Positions 21,337-31,263 of a stretch of DNA of 64,000 bases are shown one piece after another (position 1 is the first letter of the stretch; each line of letters begins with the position of its first letter). The stretch spans positions 60,431,447 through 60,495,446 of the forward strand of contig CM057477.1 of the NCBI GenBank assembly GCA_030035585.1, given 5' to 3'. Source of the DNA: Dugong dugon. Lineage: Eukaryota > Chordata > Mammalia > Sirenia > Dugongidae. A model generated the notes under the pieces. The model ran no database searches, had not been told where the DNA came from, and saw only the letters and a list, made by a program, of their open reading frames with translations. A program made the position numbers and the translations under genes.

Positions 21337-21546
21337 CCAAATCAAAAACCAAACTTGTTGCTGTTGGGCTGATTCTGACTCACAGCGACCCTACAGGAAG
21401 AGTAGAACTGCCCCATATGGTTTCCAAGGCTGTAATTCTTATGGAAGCAGACTTTCACATCTTTCCTCTGGCAGAGTGGCTGGTGGGTTCAAACCACAGA
21501 TCTTCCAGTTAGCAGCTGAGTGCTTAATCACTGTGTCACCAGGACT
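21337..21546 (-). mobile_element. Type 2 SINE, reverse, 14-bp TSD
   Basis: Flanked by a perfect direct repeat CCTCCAGAAGGGGA (21323-21336 and 21547-21560). Reversed tail TTGGGCTGATTCTGACTCAC, middle TTATGGAAGCAGACTTTCAC, head ACTGTGTCACCAGGACTC. The exact TSD suggests a fairly recent insertion. Confidence 0.93.
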
Positions 21547-21661
21547 CCTCCAGAAGGGGAAGAGGAGAAAGGAAAAGAGGAAGCTTATGTATCCCTAGGC
21601 GAGGTGGAAAATTTCTGGGTCTGAGAGCTCCAAAGGCAGCAGCACCTCAGGGTCCTTATAA

Positions 21662-21883
21662 ATTTGGTTGTGAGTTGTATGCCATCAAGTTGATTCCGAC
21701 TCATGGTGACCCCATGTGACAGAGTAGAACTGCCTCATAGGGTTTTCAAGGCTGTGTTCTTTCAGAAGATCACCATCAGCAAATCACCAGGTCTTTCTTC
21801 CAAGATGCCCATGGGTGTGTTTGAACCTCCAATGTTTCGGCTACTGGTCAAGCACTTAACTATTTGCACAGCCCAGGGAATCC
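21662..21883 (-). mobile_element. Type 2 SINE, reverse, 9-bp TSD
   Basis: Direct repeats TCCTTATAA at 21653-21661 and 21884-21892 bracket it. Contains the reversed tail CAAGTTGATTCCGACTCATG, reversed middle CCAGGTCTTTCTTCC and reversed head GCACAGCCCAGGGAA. Confidence 0.92.
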
Positions 21884-21979
21884 TCCTTATAACTACAGGA
21901 TTTTATTTTATCTAGGGATAATAGACGTTGGGTGCAATTTGAGGGGATATGTAAAGCAGAAGGGCTGTAAGTGGCTAAA

Positions 21980-22162
21980 ACGAAAACAAAACAAAACAAA
22001 ACAAAACAAAAACGCTACTGTCAAGTGGATTCCGATTCATAGTGACCCTATGGGACAGAGCAGCTCTGCCCCATAGGGTTTCCAAGGAGCGGCTGGTGGA
22101 TTTGAATGGCCGAACTTTTGGTAAGCAGCCAAGCTTTTAACCACTGTGTCACCAGGACTCCT
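21980..22162 (-). mobile_element. Type 1 SINE, reverse, with 11-bp TSD
   Basis: AAGTGGCTAAA at 21969-21979 and again at 22163-22173. On the plus strand it begins with an AAAAC repeat (the reversed tail), then GTCAAGTGGATTCCGATTCA and ends ACTGTGTCACCAGGACTCCT. Confidence 0.93.
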
Positions 22163-22173
22163 AAGTGGCTAAA

Positions 22174-23113
22174 GATCTGCTTATTTGAGCTGTTTTAAAA
22201 AAACAATTGGATTGTATAAATTTGAGTTTGGCGTTAGTGGGCTTTTGGAGCTAACAGGTTTCAGCTTGCTATGAAGAAGTAAACAACTCGGGGCCAATAC
22301 TCAGAGGCCATCTCTGGCTCATTTGTAGAACAGATGGTTGCTACTCTGGTGGTTCCAATGGAGCAGAAAACTCATACTTGGGATGGGCCTGCTTGGAAGC
22401 TGGGCTTCCCTGTGTTCTGTGTTTATGTTATCATGGAACGTCTGGTATGGGGGTGCCAGTCTCGACTTTTCTCCACAGTTGCTCCTGCCATAAGCCACTC
22501 CTATCCCTGCCCTAACTGATGTCTTATCTTATATTTGGGAAGCTCATGCCAGGTGAACCTAAAAAGCTCAATATTCGGAGTTGAAAGAATGGGATTTAGA
22601 ATTAGAGAGCCTTGTAAGGGAATCCCACTTGGACCATTTGCTGTTGGCGTAACATTGGACCAGTTGCTTAACCTACCTAGGCATTGTATATTTCCACTGG
22701 AAATGCAGCTGATCTCTGCCTAGACGGTAGCTGTAAGGGAAAGAGTAGATGACTGTGTGTAAGGAAGCTTGTATTTCTCAGTGCACAGTACCTGGTGAGC
22801 ATAATTTCGTCTATTTTCATTCCTGTTGAACCCAGATGTTTACATGAATTTTATGTAAATTACCACCTTATTGAATATAGTCTTATCATTTCCTCTTAGT
22901 GCTCCATGGGCCAAAGGGCATACTCCTTAAAAATCAAGTTAATGAGACTCACCTTCAGTGTTGAACATATAATGATCCGTCAGTAAACACCTGTTGAATT
23001 GATTTATTGAGCTCCTGTTTTAAGTAGTGCACAAACAGGTATTAGATCACAGAAGTACCCTTCTTTGTCAAATTTATGACTTAATAAAGAAAAAGTTTAA
23101 AAGAGCTCATAAT
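22174..23113. other. Unassigned, mostly unique sequence
   Basis: No transposon recognised. ORFs at 22334-22519 and 22535-22723 lack recognised domains. Confidence 0.5.
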
Positions 23114-23131
23114 CCCCCCCCCCCCCCCCCC
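23114..23131 (+). repeat. Poly-C tract, 18 bases
   Basis: Uninterrupted run of C. Homopolymer length in an assembly may be unreliable. Confidence 0.9.
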
Positions 23132-23381
23132 ATTAACCAGTTCCAAATTTACTCATTGTTAGGAATGAGTTGGTGGCTGGAAATTTAAGCATATGGTATA
23201 TTTTCACATTTCTTCAGATAAACAGACAGCCTCGTAAATTGTAGAACCAGGATCTGAACTGAAGGCAGGAGAACCTGTTTTCAAGGCTGTGAGTCGTGAC
23301 TTGAAGCCTCGGCCTCAGAGGCTGCACTTCTGACTCTCTTTTAACACCAATGAGGTGGTGAAGAAGTACATGTCATTTATT
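23132..23381. other. Unassigned sequence
   Basis: No feature recognised. Confidence 0.5.
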
Positions 23382-23535
23382 GTTATTATTATTATTATAC
23401 CACTTCTTTGAGCCTCAGCAGTCCCTCATCTGTAAAATGGGAATAATAATACTATCCATGTGAGGAGTAAATCAGGTTATGTCAAGTATGCCTCACATCT
23501 GACCTCTATTAGGTACTCAATACGCAGCAACTAGC
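23382..23535 (-). mobile_element. MIR SINE, reverse, with (TTA)n
   Basis: A short (TTA)n at 23382-23398, then CTTTGAGCCTCAGCAG, CCTCATCTGTAAAATGGGAA and TAGGTACTCAATACGCAGC, i.e. a reversed MIR. Confidence 0.78.
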
Positions 23536-23538
23536 ATT

Positions 23539-24320
23539 CCTCCAGGTTCTCGGGTGTTGCAAGCGGTTTGAGATCGGCTGCTGTCATGGATTGAATTGTG
23601 TCCCCCAAAAATATCTGTCAGCTTGGCTGGGTCATGATTCCCAATATTGTATGGTTGTGTAATCTGATGTTATTTCCTTACATGTTGTAAACTCTATCAC
23701 TATGATTAGGTTATGTATGATCTCCTTATGTGTTGTAAATTCTATAACTGTGATGAGGTTATACTGATGAGGTTTACAAGATTAGATAGTGTCTTCATCC
23801 AGTCTGTTTTGAGATATAAAAGAGAGAAGTGAGCAGAGACACATGGGAACCTCATACCACCAAGAAAACAGCACCGGGAGCAGAGCGCATCCTTTGGACC
23901 TGAGGTTCCTGCTCAGAGAAGCTCCTAGTCCAGGGGAGGATTGATGACGACGAGGACCTTCCTCCAGAGCCGACAGAGAGAAAGACTTCCCCTGGAGATG
24001 ATGCCCTGAATTTGAACTTGAAGACTTCCCTTGGAACTGACGCCCTGAATTGGGACTTCTAGCCTACTGGACTGTGAGAGAATAAATTTCTCCTCACTAA
24101 AACCATCCACTTGCAGTATTTCTGTTAGAGCAGCACTAGATAACTAAGACAGCTACTATCCTAAAGGTTGACAGTTCAAACTCACTCAGTGTAAAAAAGG
24201 TTGGGTGATCTGCTTTCCTAAAGATTACAGCCAAGAAAACCCTATGGAACAGTTCTACTCTGTAAGACAAGGGGCTGTCATGAGTCGGAATCAACTCGAC
24301 CGGCAACAGGTTTGGTTTTT
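23539..24320 (+). mobile_element. Type 2 SINE split by an LTR
   Basis: The head 23539-23581 (CCTCCAGGTTCTCGGGTG, ending GATCGGCTGC) and the rest from 24152 (GCTACTATCCTAAAGGTTGA to GGAATCAACTCGACCGGCAA) form one SINE. The 570 bp between is an LTR. The five bases GCTGC before and GCTAC after the LTR are the SINE's own CTGCTAACC region, so they are its TSD. Confidence 0.88.
23582..24151 (+). mobile_element. MaLR-like solo LTR inside a SINE
   Basis: Runs from TGTCATGGATTGAATTGTG to CACTAGATAACTAAGACA, 570 bp, with a TATA-like GAGATATAAAAGAGAG at about 23811 and AATAAATTTCTCC near the end. 5-bp TSD GCTGC/GCTAC fits the size made by ERVL/MaLR integrases. An internal near-duplication (CTTCCCCTGGAGATGATGCC and CTTCCCTTGGAACTGACGCC, about 35 bp apart) is specific to this copy. 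Confidence 0.88.
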
Positions 24321-24337
24321 GTTTTTCAGTGTTCCTT

Positions 24338-24636
24338 GGGAGGTGGTTGTGACTCAGTGGTAGAATTCTCACCTTCTATGTGGAAGACCCCAGTTCAATC
24401 TCCAGCCAACGTTCCTCATGTGTAGCCACCATCCATCTGTCAGTGGGGCTTGTGTGTTGCTATGATGCTGAACAGGTTTCAGTGGAGCTTCTAGACTAAG
24501 TCAGACTAGGAAGAAAAGCCTGTTGATCTACTTTCAAAAACTAGTCAGTGAAAACCCTATGGATCACAAAGGTCTGATTCCGTTGTGCATGGGGTTGCCA
24601 TGAGTCAGGTTGACTTGACAGCAGTTAACAGCAACA
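24338..24636 (+). mobile_element. Type 3 (tRNA-Gly-like) SINE
   Basis: ACTCAGTGGTAGAATTCTCA head, then GACCCCAGTTCAATCTCC, GTCAGTGGGGCTTGTGTG, AAACCCTATGGATCACAAAG and the tail GTTGACTTGACAGCAG. Complete. Confidence 0.87.
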
Positions 24637-24699
24637 AGCATGCTTCGGCTTCAGCTCTGAGCTTAGCCTTGGCATCCCTAGCTGCCTCCTCACACTGAT

Positions 24700-25466
24700 A
24701 TGTTGACTTAGCCACTCTATTCCCCTTGGTAGGGATGGCTCCCATCCTGTTCACTCTGTATCCTCAGCACCTAGTACGGTGTCTGGTGCATGAATGGAGT
24801 TCAATAAATGTTTATTGAACAGTGGTGTCACTAGGGTTAGTGTCAGCCAGTGCGGTAACTCATGGTGTCACCCTCCCTCATGGACCTCCTCCCATACCAG
24901 ACCATACAGAATCCTTAGTAACATTTTTTGTACTAATGTTACTGGTAAACCATAATTACCGTATATCACTCCTTCTTCTCCTTTAATTACTACTTCAGTC
25001 TCAAAAAAGTAATTGATAGAGGTTCACAAATACTAATTGCCACAATATTGTAGCTAAAACACCAGAAAATTTGACAAAATCAGTGACTATAAAAACTCTA
25101 GCAGCAAAGAAAACAACAGCGTGTGTAGACGAAACCATGCTGTACGAAGCATCACTGTAATTGGGTAATAATGACAGCTCTGATGGGAGCACACTAGAAG
25201 GTTCAAAACGTAAATTAGCATAGAGTTTTAGCCTTGTAGGTATATTGATACAGGTAAGCTGGGCTTCCAAAAAAATGTTCTATTGTTATAACTAATTACA
25301 GAGATATTTTTATTAAAAAATCATAAATTTCTGCTGAAACACTGCTCCCAAATTTTGTAGACAGTCATTTTGGTGTCACCCCCTCTGACAGTGTCACCTG
25401 GCGCAGTCAGCACCCCCTGCACCCTACCCCCACCCCGTGACACCACTGTTGTTGAATGAAAATTAT
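24700..25466 (+). mobile_element. L2 LINE 3' end, split by a hAT element
   Basis: CTGTATCCTCAGCACCTAG, TGGTGCATGAATGGAGTTCA and ATAAATGTTTATTGAA are the L2 3' end up to 24819. The expected GTTGAATGAA continues at 25449. Between them lies a 629-bp element with terminal inverted repeats. Confidence 0.8.
24820..25448. mobile_element. hAT-like non-autonomous DNA transposon (MITE), 629 bp
   Basis: Perfect 12-bp terminal inverted repeats: CAGTGGTGTCAC at 24820-24831 and GTGACACCACTG at 25437-25448. The flanking 8 bp are TTATTGAA (24812-24819) and TTGTTGAA (25449-25456), 7 of 8 identical, matching the 8-bp TSD of hAT transposases. Further GTGTCACC words lie near both ends. The interior is AT-rich and the longest ORF (25001-25270, minus, 89 codons) shows no transposase similarity, so it must have moved using a transposase made elsewhere. 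I cannot name the family. Confidence 0.87.
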
Positions 25467-26786
25467 AGATACAAAATAGCCATGTGATCAGCAGCATAGC
25501 TCCCTCCCGTAGTAATTTCCTCTATACAGTATATGGAAGTTGATCAGTCTGCCACGAAATGGCTTCTCCAAAACACCTACGAGGTTTTCAACACTTGGAA
25601 ATTCTCATTTAGGACAGTCAAACCAGTAGGAGCGTCTACTCTGCTCGGTTGGAGCAGGAGCAGAGATGAAGCTCCTGCACAGAAACTCCAGCCGAGCGAC
25701 CCACCCCAGTGCCGCCTGGCGTTTTTAATTACCACTTGATCTGACTGTTCCTCACCATCTCAACTGGGGGCTGTCTCAGCTGGCCCCAGTCAGATCCTGA
25801 TTGCCCTGCAGAAGCTGCCTTTCTGGGCTGTAATTGTCTTTTCATATTACCTCGGTGCAAGGACAGTAATCATTTGCTTGAACCTGACGGTGTCCTCAGC
25901 GTGACACTAGCTGCTGGGCATAATAGAGCGTGAATGGGATTCAGCAGACTTCAAATTTGGTGTCCCCAGTTGGCTTTCTCCCCACCCCACGACCCAGCCT
26001 TCCCTTCTATCCTTCTGTGGCTTCATTTTGGTTTCCATGCCTTTGTCAACCTGGGCTAAATGTCAGGGTAGCAATGGCTTCTTGGTGCTCATCTGAATTT
26101 CCCACTGATGACATTCATATCAGAAGAAGCCCGTGTCTATGCTGTAGATCAAAATCGTTCTTTTCCTTCCTTAGCTGCCAGAACCATTCTTATCACTGCA
26201 AATCAAATTTGTTCCACGAGCTCATATATCATCATTATCTACAATACAGATTCTGAAATCAAAGCAGACCTGGCAATTTGATTGACGCTCACAGTGGAAT
26301 GGAGCCCAGGTCACCCTGAATCAGCTGCTCCGGCTTTGCCTTGCTGACAACAACAAACACATCACGGACAAAATTACCCGAGAAAAGATGACTCAGTGAG
26401 CTCAGTGCAGAGGTAACTTGTCAGTGACAGGGGTGGGATATTTTTATCCTTATAACTCAATGCTAATGAAATCGGTGGGGATAACATTGGACTGAAAACG
26501 TGTCCCTTGGGGAACAGGGAGCAGCAGAAAGCACCGAAGTCGGTTTGTTTTCAAAGTCATTTTTCTCAATGCAGCCATGATTCAATCAGGTGGTCATAAC
26601 AAGAGCAAAGGACTTGGGGACCTGAAGCAATAACCTAAAAGGCCAGGTTTGTCACTCTCCAGGGTGGCCCATGGATCAACTCTGTAAGTCACAGTCTGTC
26701 ACGCCTGCGTCATTTGTGCGGTAAGAAGACTCGGACTACACAGCCTTTTACTGTGTTGAAGATTAGATGCTATTTGTCAAGATGCA
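25467..26786. other. Unique sequence, possible conserved non-coding DNA
   Basis: No transposon recognised for 1.3 kb. The part at about 25740-26620 has mixed composition with motif-like words (TTTGATTGACGCTC, GCTAATGAAATCGG, ATGCAGCCATGATTCAATC). A 108-codon ORF (25930-26256, plus) has no recognised domain. Regulatory function is only a guess. Confidence 0.4.
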
Positions 26787-26994
26787 AGAACAAAAAAACC
26801 AGCTGCCTTCTAGTCTACCCAACTCATGGCGACTCCATGTTTGTTAGAGTAGAAATGTGTTCCACAGGGTTTTCAGTGGCTGATTTTTCAGAAGTAGACC
26901 ATCAGGCCTTTCTACTGAGGCACCTTTGGGTAGACTTGAACCTCCAACCTTTTGATTTACAGCCAAGCTCGTTAACTGTTTGCACCAGGGACAT
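26787..26994 (-). mobile_element. Type 2 SINE, reverse
   Basis: Reversed tail TCTAGTCTACCCAACTCATG, reversed middle AGAAGTAGACCATCAGGCC, reversed head GTTTGCACCAGGGACATC. CAAGAA on both sides (about 26785 and 26995) may be the TSD core. Confidence 0.85.
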
Positions 26995-27504
26995 CCAAGA
27001 ATAGGAAGAATTATAAATACAGATGCCCCCTACTCTGTCATTTTATAGTTATTAGCAAGGCTTGAAGTACGGGGGGATACTGGGCAAAAAAGGATATTAG
27101 AAAGGGGAAAAGTGTCAGTGATTGGAAGAAGATTAAAGGAAGAAAAAAGAGTAAAGACAGGGGAAGAGCTAGAGTCCCAATTCTTCCTGCCGGCCCATCT
27201 GGAAGGCAGGTCAATGTCAAATGAGCTGAAACCCTGAGTGATATGTTATTGCTAACAAGTGAAAGTTATTGCCAACACACAGTTCACCCACTAGTGCTCC
27301 TCTGTCAAAGGTCTTTCTTTATTTTCAGATCCTATTCACCAAATTTCTTTCAGAACCCAAGGCTAGGAAACTGTTTACCTTCTCATGTTCAACTACTGTG
27401 TTTCTTTTAAAAGCCAGTAAGAGCTATTGTAAACCAGAATCTCCACCCCCAACCCCTCTCTTTTGTGGCTGCCAGAGTGTTCAGGATTAAGTTTTGTGCT
27501 CATA
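26995..27504. other. Unassigned sequence
   Basis: No repeat or coding signal recognised. Confidence 0.5.
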
Positions 27505-27702
27505 GTAGAGAGACTTGGCTTTGGGGGCCAAGGATATGGATTCCAATCCTCAATATTCAACATGCTGGCTATGTGACCTTAGATGGCACCTACCCTCTTT
27601 AAACATGTGTCCTCATTGGCAAAATGATTTTTCGAGGTTGTTGTAAGGATTAGAGCTAGGGATATGAAGTATCCTGTACTTGGCAGGTGCTAAATAAAGG
27701 GT
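27505..27702 (-). mobile_element. MIR relic, reverse
   Basis: GCTGGCTATGTGACCTTAGA, GTGTCCTCATTGGCAAAATG, GAGGTTGTTGTAAGGATTAG and GGCAGGTGCTAAATAAAG in reversed MIR order. Confidence 0.75.
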
Positions 27703-28003
27703 TGTTGTTGCTACCTGCCTTTGAGTCGGCCCCAGACACAAGGCAACGCCTTACACAATGGAAGGAGAAGCTGCCTGGTCCTGCGCCATCCCCATGATCA
27801 ATTGCAGATCTCACTGTTGCGATCCATTGGGTTTGCACTGGCTGATTTTCAGAAGTAGATCACCAGACCTTTCTTCCTAGTCAGTCTTAGTCTGGCCTCT
27901 GCATGGAAGCCTATTGAGCATCATAGCAACACACAGCCTCCACTGACAGATGAGCGGTGGCTATGCATGAGGTACATTGTCATGGGAGGAGAGAATTCCA
28001 CTT
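27703..28003 (-). mobile_element. Type 3 SINE, reverse
   Basis: Begins with the reversed RTE-like tail TTGTTGTTGCTACCTGCC and CCTGGTCCTGCGCCATCCCC. It runs through CTTTCTTCCTAGTCAGTC and CCTCCACTGACAGATGAGCG to a decayed head (GGAGAGAATTCCAC). The first two thirds overlap a chance minus-strand ORF. Confidence 0.83.
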
Positions 28004-28689
28004 ACTTTTTCTCCCCCTGTATTATTGAGATATTTTTATTCTTTGTCTAGTTTTATTTATTTTTTACTTATTTATTTTTAATGTAAACCTTCTTAAATCT
28101 CTTTTGCAAGCTAACAGGATGTAAATCTACAAACAATGTTTTAGAGTCTGGGTTAGTTACTTTACGTGGCAGATGTGAGAATAGGCCCCCCAAGTCTCTG
28201 CTTAGAGGGAGTGTACTTATCTGATGGCCCCAGCTGCAGTGCTCTGAAATCCATTGCTGCGTTTGCACTGAGACCACATTTCATGGGCTGCTCCCAGCCA
28301 GGGACTGGGCGCTGCAGGGATATCAGTGCAGGCTCATTCCAGGCAATGCAGCATCCCTCTGACAAAACATTTTAGCCCAATGGTTTTATCAAACTTTCCT
28401 TAGAACTGCCCTGCAGTCCACGACGCTTCTACCCCGCCCTCCTTCCTTCCTCCCTTCTCTGTTTTGCTTGGGTCAGACCTGCTTTCTGGTGTATTGGCTC
28501 TCCAGTCTCTCCTGGATCCCTCCCCATTTTCTCTCACAGGTGTTTTCTCTAGTAAATGTGGTGCGTGCTAAATTCCATCTCGGCATCTGCTTCTTGGAGG
28601 CCCTGGACATTTCCATAGACTGTTGGCAGTTCTATGACGATTGATAGAGTGGGACACTCTTTCCTCCTTATGGGGAATGAGTTGTACCC
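28004..28689. other. Unassigned sequence
   Basis: AT-rich at 28020-28085, then mixed. No transposon recognised. Overlapping ORFs at 28068-28375 on both strands have no recognised domain. Confidence 0.5.
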
Positions 28690-28988
28690 ATTATGGGCCC
28701 AAAGTAGTAATGTTGTTGTTAGCTGCCATTGTCAGCCCCTGGCTTGTGGCAACTTCATGCACAATGGAGCGAAACACTGTCTGGTCTTGTGCCATCCCTG
28801 TGATAGGTTGCAGACTGAACTATCGTGATCTACAGGATTTTCACTGGCTGATTTTCGGAAGTAGACCACCAGAACTTTCTTCCTAGTCCAGCTTAGTCTG
28901 GAAGCTCTTCTGAAACCTGTTTAGCATCGTAGCAACATACAAGCCTCCAGCGACAGATGGGTGGTGGCTGCGCATGAGCTTCATAGTA
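28690..28988 (-). mobile_element. Type 3 SINE, reverse
   Basis: Reversed tail TTGTTGTTAGCTGCCATTG, CTGGTCTTGTGCCATCCC, middle CTTTCTTCCTAGTCCAGC, and CCTCCAGCGACAGATGGGTG. The tRNA-like head is lost after GCGCATGAGC. Confidence 0.85.
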
Positions 28989-29796
28989 CTTTCATTATTC
29001 TGTGATCACGGTACTTAAGCTGCAGCAAATTTACATGCACAGTAAGTGGAGATGGTTTTCTCACTCTTCCTTTGCGTACTTGATTCCATTCTGGAAGGAA
29101 GGGGTGCTCCATGCCTCGCAGCTTCCATCTTGGTCAGAGATTATCCCAGACAGAAAAGAATGTCATGAAGAGTGTGCCTGGCCCTCCGGTGGTGGATCAG
29201 GCTGTTCAGAAGTTCTCATCTGCTCTTTTATAGGCAGTATTTTCCTTCCTTAAACTAAACACCTCCCACCAAGGTGCATTCCCCCTTGGCTGACTAAATT
29301 ACATTTTAACGCAGATCCTCAGCTGTTTACCTTTCCTGCCTGAATCAATAAGGCACTGGGAGCAAATAGCTTGACATCTGTCAGCTGAATCAGTGTGAAA
29401 ACATTGTTGAGCTTATTATTGCACCTCCAAGTCTGTTCAGGGAACTGAAACTAATTGAGACTATTTTAAGAGCCCATGAATTTAGGACAGTTTTGATGCT
29501 ATCCAGTCTCAGCTGGGACACTAGTCCTTTTGAATACGTCTGTATTACTAGAACGTTCTCTGCAATGTACTTACACTCAAATGGCTCTGCCTGCTTCTAG
29601 ATAAAAGCCCCAGTCACAACCTTGGGTCAGGCAAGGAAGGGCTGCCAGCAGCATTGATATCTAAACTGTCTACTTGAGGGGAGAGGGGACAGAGTAAAGT
29701 TTGAAGGACGGTCTATACAACCAGAGGCACGCAGTCAACAGTCAAGATGTCAGCCAGCAGGTGACGCCTTTGGTCAGGTGAGACAGGCAGATGTCC
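28989..29796. other. Unassigned, mostly unique sequence
   Basis: No repeat family recognised. The ORF at 29002-29253 has no recognised domain. Confidence 0.5.
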
Positions 29797-30000
29797 AAGC
29801 ACCCATTACCATCAAGTCGATTCTGACTCATAGAGACCCCATGCGTATCAGAGCAGAACTGCTCCATAGGATTTTCTTGACTGTAACCTTTACCAAAGCA
29901 GATTGCCAGGCCTTTCTTCCATGGCACCTGCTGGGTGGGTTCGAATGCCAATCTTTAGGTCAGTAGTTGAGCACAAACTATTTGCTCCACTCAGGGACCT
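29797..30000 (-). mobile_element. Type 2 SINE, reverse
   Basis: Reversed tail CATCAAGTCGATTCTGACTC, middle CAAAGCAGATTGCCAGGCC, head TTTGCTCCACTCAGGGACC. Confidence 0.87.
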
Positions 30001-30340
30001 GCAAGCAAAGTGGTGGTCAAGCCCCGGAAGGCTTGTCCATAGTTGGTGTGGCTCCATTCCCCAGGAAGGGGGAATATGGTTCCCAGGCAGGGAGACACAG
30101 CTGAGATACACACAGGGCAAGGAAATCCAGAAAGCCAGTTCTTAGCAGGAGACTGAAAACAGAAGACAGGAGCCCAGGTGATGGAGATGCATGACGAGTT
30201 CAGCGTGGATGCAGTGACAAGGCTGACCCTGCAGTAATGAAGAGCATCTTACAATCCCTGATGCGGGCAAGGACCAAGGGAGAGAATGGGTGTCTGATTG
30301 CAGAGTCGGGGGCGAGGTCAAATTTCCTCCAGGCTATGGG
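30001..30340. other. Unassigned sequence
   Basis: No feature recognised. Confidence 0.5.
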
Positions 30341-30440
30341 TCATTGTTGTTGTTAACTGCCATCAAGTCAGTCCCCGACTCATGGCGACCCCATGCACAA
30401 AGAATGAAACGCTGCCTGGTCCTGTGCCATCCCCATGGTC
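30341..30440 (-). mobile_element. Type 3 SINE 3' tail fragment, reverse
   Basis: TTGTTGTTGTTAACTGCCAT, GTCCCCGACTCATGGCGACC, AACGCTGCCTGGTCCTGTGC and CCATGGTCAATTGC. Only the RTE-like tail is present, as expected of a 5'-truncated insertion. Confidence 0.83.
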
Positions 30441-31057
30441 AATTGCCTATGGGCTAAGGGTGAGAAGAGAGGAAGGGAGGAAAGGATCAGGGAAAGAGAG
30501 GGTTAAACTTAAGAAAGCTCGAGATTGAGAAATAAGCAAAACAGTACAGCAAAACGCAAAATAAGATCAAAATCTGGACAACTGGGGAAACCCCATTGCT
30601 TCTATGGTCCCACTGATGCTTAACTGTCAAAAATATTGTTTAGAATATGGATTTCTTTCCCCTGGGCTCCCTAGCCCTCGGAGCCTGTGCAGGGATGGTT
30701 CCCTGAATAAGGAACATGAAGCTTGTGCAACCTCATGTCACGGACCAGGTAATGTAGCTCTAGGAGCCTCGGTGATTGGACCCTCCTCTTAGCTGGGCTG
30801 CGCTAGACTCCTTTGTGTCCCAGGCTCAGACAGGCTCACAGATGCCTTCTCAGCAGCCAGGGCACAGCTGGAGCTTCCACTGACAGCTCAGCTGACTTTG
30901 TTAAAAGCAGCACTGATCTTGGGGGATTTGTGAATGGAGGCATCTCCGTCGCTGTGCCACAAATACACCAAGTTGGCCTTCTTATCTACACTCACTCCCT
31001 GGGCCATCTCATTCAGTCTCATAGCTTTAAATACTATCTGTCTACACGCTGATGTGG
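30441..31057. other. Unassigned sequence
   Basis: No repeat or coding signal recognised. Confidence 0.5.
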
Positions 31058-31263
31058 AACCCCTGGGTGGCACAAACGGTTAAGTGCTCAGCTACTAGCC
31101 AAAAGGTTAGAGGTTCAAACCCACCCAGAGGAGCCCTGGAAGACTGGCCTGGGGATCTGCTTCCAAAAGGTCACAGCCTTGAAAACCCTATGGAGCAGTT
31201 CTACTCTGCACACATGGGGTTGCCGTGAGTCGGGATAGACTTGACAGCAACTAACAACAACAA
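31058..31263 (+). mobile_element. Type 2 SINE, well preserved
   Basis: ACCCCTGGGTGGCACAAACG, GAGGTTCAAACCCACCCAG, GATCTGCTTCCAAAAGGTCA, GCACACATGGGGTTGCCGTG and a tail AACTAACAACAACAACC. Both pol III boxes are readable. Confidence 0.9.

Noticed and set aside
25001..25270. Transposase ORF inside the hAT-like element
   Set aside because: 89 codons, no hAT motif visible; the element is treated as non-autonomous.
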